From contig CP054190.1 in the NCBI GenBank assembly GCA_015709575.1, forward strand, positions 2,230,616-2,294,615: a DNA stretch of 64,000 nt. Direction: 5' to 3'. The notes beneath the pieces were generated by a model. The model was given only the letters and a program-made list of their open reading frames with translations, made no database searches and was not told the origin of the DNA. Below are positions 62,196 through 64,000 of the stretch, one piece after another. Numbering within the stretch: the stretch's first letter is position 1; each line of letters opens with the position of its first letter. The translations under genes were made by a program, and so were the position numbers. This DNA comes from Planctomycetia bacterium. GTDB lineage: Bacteria > Planctomycetota > Phycisphaerae > UBA1845 > Fen-1342.

Positions 62196-63152
62196 TTGAC
62201 GCACGACGTCGGCATCCTGTTCGACGCCGCCTTTGAGCGGCACGACACCGGGCCGGGGCATCCGGAACGGCCGTTGCGGCTCGGGGCGATTGGGGCCGGA
62301 CTTCGCAGTGCGGGGCTGCTCGGTGCAGCCCTCCTGCTGTCTCCCAAATCGGTTGCGGATGACGTGCTTCATCGCATACACGCGCCGGAGTACGTGCGGC
62401 GCGTGGGCGAGCACTGCCGTGCGCGCAAGCGCTTCATTGACGTACCGGACAGTGCGATCTGTGCGGACAGTGACGAAATCGCCCGCTTGGCGGCCGGCGG
62501 CGTAGTGGAAGCCGCGCGGCGGATCGGGCGCGGGGAGCTGCAGCGGGCGTTCTGCGCGGTGCGCCCGCCGGGCCATCACGCCGAGCGCGACCGGTCGATG
62601 GGCTTTTGTCTCTATAACAACATCGCGCTGGCGGCGACCGTCTTTCGCGACGAGTTTGCGCTGCAGCGCATCGCGATCGTCGATTTCGACGTGCATCACG
62701 GCAACGGCACGCAGCACATGTTTGAGAGCGACGCGCGGGTGCTGTTCGTCAGCACGCACGGGCACCCGCGATTCCTGTATCCCGGCACGGGCCACGAGCA
62801 TGAAACGGGAGTCGGCGCGGGGGCAGGTTTCACGATGAATATCACTTTCATGCCGGATGAAGGCGACGCCGCGCACCGCAGCGCGATGGAGGAGCGGGTG
62901 CTGCCGGCGTTGCGCGCCTACCAACCGCAGGTGCTGCTGCTGTCCGCCGGATTCGACGCCCACGCGGATGACCCGCTCGGCTGCATGGCGCTATCCGATG
63001 AGCACTTCGGCTGGATGACCGGGGCGCTGCTGGAGGCGACGGCCGACTCGACAGGCGGCCGGGTGCTGAGCGTGCTGGAAGGCGGATACAACCTCGATGT
63101 GCTGCGGCGGTGCGTGCCCGCGCACGTGCGTCAATTGATCGAGCACCGCTGA
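62196..63152 (+). CDS. Histone-deacetylase-family zinc amidohydrolase
   Basis: This 318-residue enzyme would remove acyl groups from lysine-like amines or polyamines. The start is a TTG with GGAGGGG upstream. RPPGHHAERDRSMGFCLYNNIALAA, IVDFDVHHGNGTQHMF and LSAGFDAHADDPLG hold the active-site His pair and the Asp-His-Asp zinc ligands of the family. EGGYN near the C-terminus is also conserved. Length matches acetoin utilization/HDAC-like proteins. It is encoded 31 bp after the lipoprotein gene. Confidence 0.92.
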   Translation: MTHDVGILFDAAFERHDTGPGHPERPLRLGAIGAGLRSAGLLGAALLLSPKSVADDVLHRIHAPEYVRRVGEHCRARKRFIDVPDSAICADSDEIARLAAGGVVEAARRIGRGELQRAFCAVRPPGHHAERDRSMGFCLYNNIALAATVFRDEFALQRIAIVDFDVHHGNGTQHMFESDARVLFVSTHGHPRFLYPGTGHEHETGVGAGAGFTMNITFMPDEGDAAHRSAMEERVLPALRAYQPQVLLLSAGFDAHADDPLGCMALSDEHFGWMTGALLEATADSTGGRVLSVLEGGYNLDVLRRCVPAHVRQLIEHR

Positions 63153-63188
63153 CCGCTGGAGGCGGGCCCCGCGAGCACAGCCGCGGAA

Positions 63189-64000
63189 TCATGCACCGGC
63201 GAGCGCGGCACCCTTGCGCTCCACGTCGGCCAGCAACTCATCGAACGAATCAACGAAGAGCTTCAGGCCGTCGGCCAGTAATTGATCCGTGACGGCGCCC
63301 ATGTCGACACCGAGCGCGGCCAGGCGCGCGAGGACATCGCGGGCTTCGTCCAGACCCTGCTCGATGGTCTGCGCCACGACACCGGGCTTGCGCAGCTCCT
63401 CAAGCGTGGCGGGCGGCAGCGTATTCACTGTATGAGGGCCGATGAGCGTGTCCACGTAGAGCGTGGGACTATAGGCGGGGTTCTTGGTACTTGTACTCGC
63501 CCACAGGGGGCGCTGCACGCGCGCCCCTGCGGCGCGGAGATCGGCGAACTCCGTACCGCCGAAGATCTCTCGGAATCGCGCGTAGGCAAGCTTCGCGTTT
63601 GCAATGGCGGCCCGGCCCGCAAGCCCGGCGGTCGCCGGGCCGGACGGCCGCGCGGCAAGCAGCTTGTCCACCAGTGAATCAACCCGGCTGATGAAAAAGG
63701 ACGCGACCGATGCGACGCCGTCAATGGGCCGGCCGCTGCGCTGCAGCCGGCGTAGCCCCTCGATGTAGGAGCGCATCACCGCCTCGTGCATGGACAGCGA
63801 GAAAATCAGCGTGACGTTGACGTTGACACCTTCACCGATCAGCGTGGCGATGGCGGGCAGGCCGGCGCTCGTCGCGGGCACCTTCACCATCAGGTTGGGC
63901 CGCGCAACGCGCGTGTGGAGCCGCCGCGCTTCGGCAATCGTTCCAGCCGTGTCATCGGCGAGCTTCGGGTTCACCTCCATGGACACAAACCCGTCTCGGC
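63189..64000 (-). CDS. tal: Transaldolase (5' end outside window)
   Basis: Transaldolase moves dihydroxyacetone units between sugar phosphates in the pentose phosphate pathway. The visible C-terminal part of 270 residues includes [54 protein letters not shown] and [31 protein letters not shown]. The pattern matches the longer actinobacterial/cyanobacterial-type transaldolases. The reading frame continues past base 64000, so an internal Met at 63986 is not the start. It is convergent to the HDAC gene. Confidence 0.95.
   Translation of the reverse strand, partial: RDGFVSMEVNPKLADDTAGTIAEARRLHTRVARPNLMVKVPATSAGLPAIATLIGEGVNVNVTLIFSLSMHEAVMRSYIEGLRRLQRSGRPIDGVASVASFFISRVDSLVDKLLAARPSGPATAGLAGRAAIANAKLAYARFREIFGGTEFADLRAAGARVQRPLWASTSTKNPAYSPTLYVDTLIGPHTVNTLPPATLEELRKPGVVAQTIEQGLDEARDVLARLAALGVDMGAVTDQLLADGLKLFVDSFDELLADVERKGAALAGA

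Overview
The window looks like a chromosomal segment of a planctomycete, most likely from or near the Phycisphaerae. This is inference. It rests on the high GC content, paired ECF sigma factors and large Ser/Thr kinases with TPR tails, several secreted proteins ending in dockerin-like EF-hand pairs with the signature NNFDIDPFV, and the futalosine route to menaquinone. Antisense ORFs are long and numerous because of the GC content, and I have left them out. There is no CRISPR array and no clear prophage or transposon.

Layout. 1-931 (minus): end of a flagellar rod/hook operon (FlgF-type protein plus a coupled small ORF) behind a good sigma-54 promoter candidate. 932-1621: intergenic DNA with a REP-like repeat. 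1622-5785: three secreted dockerin-like proteins. 6066-8317: four overlapping genes for an uncharacterised membrane redox module (two small membrane proteins, a ferric-reductase-like heme b protein fused to a Rieske domain, and an anchored protein with a Cys/His motif). 8400-10933: a PilT ATPase and an orphan exported protein. 11242-18480: flagellar export operon fliL-fliN-fliO-fliP-fliQ-fliR-flhB-flhA. 18574-20682 (minus): large exported protein. 20901-23023: mqnA-mqnC. 23187-23269: tRNA-Tyr. 23381: GNAT acetyltransferase.

24148-39099 is the respiratory core. A five-heme cytochrome c with a dockerin tail and a NapH-like polyferredoxin with TPRs form one unit. A divergent Rrf2 regulator with an IscR-like ligand pattern then faces a seven-gene operon: COX3-like protein with an inserted cytochrome c domain, diheme cytochrome c fused to an ethylbenzene-dehydrogenase-type heme b domain, a Tat-exported molybdenum alpha subunit that resembles nitrite oxidoreductase NxrA, a 112-aa unknown, a hemerythrin, a four-cluster Fe-S beta subunit, and a TorD-type chaperone. 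The operon ends in a long hairpin. I regard this as the most interesting system in the window: a periplasmic type II DMSO-reductase-family complex with unusual accessory subunits and an undetermined substrate.

39137-55482 alternates large exported repeat proteins with two ECF sigma factor/kinase pairs, and carries two tandem repeat arrays: a 21-bp array at 51740-51948 and a 42-bp array at 52953-53116 whose units look like intrinsic terminators. A secreted protein with a C-terminal S74 self-cleaving chaperone domain follows. 55509-64000 holds an RDD membrane protein, a lipoprotein and a zinc-ribbon protein in one overlapping operon, then UbiD, a CHAD protein, a DUF4920-like lipoprotein, a histone-deacetylase-family amidohydrolase, and part of a transaldolase.
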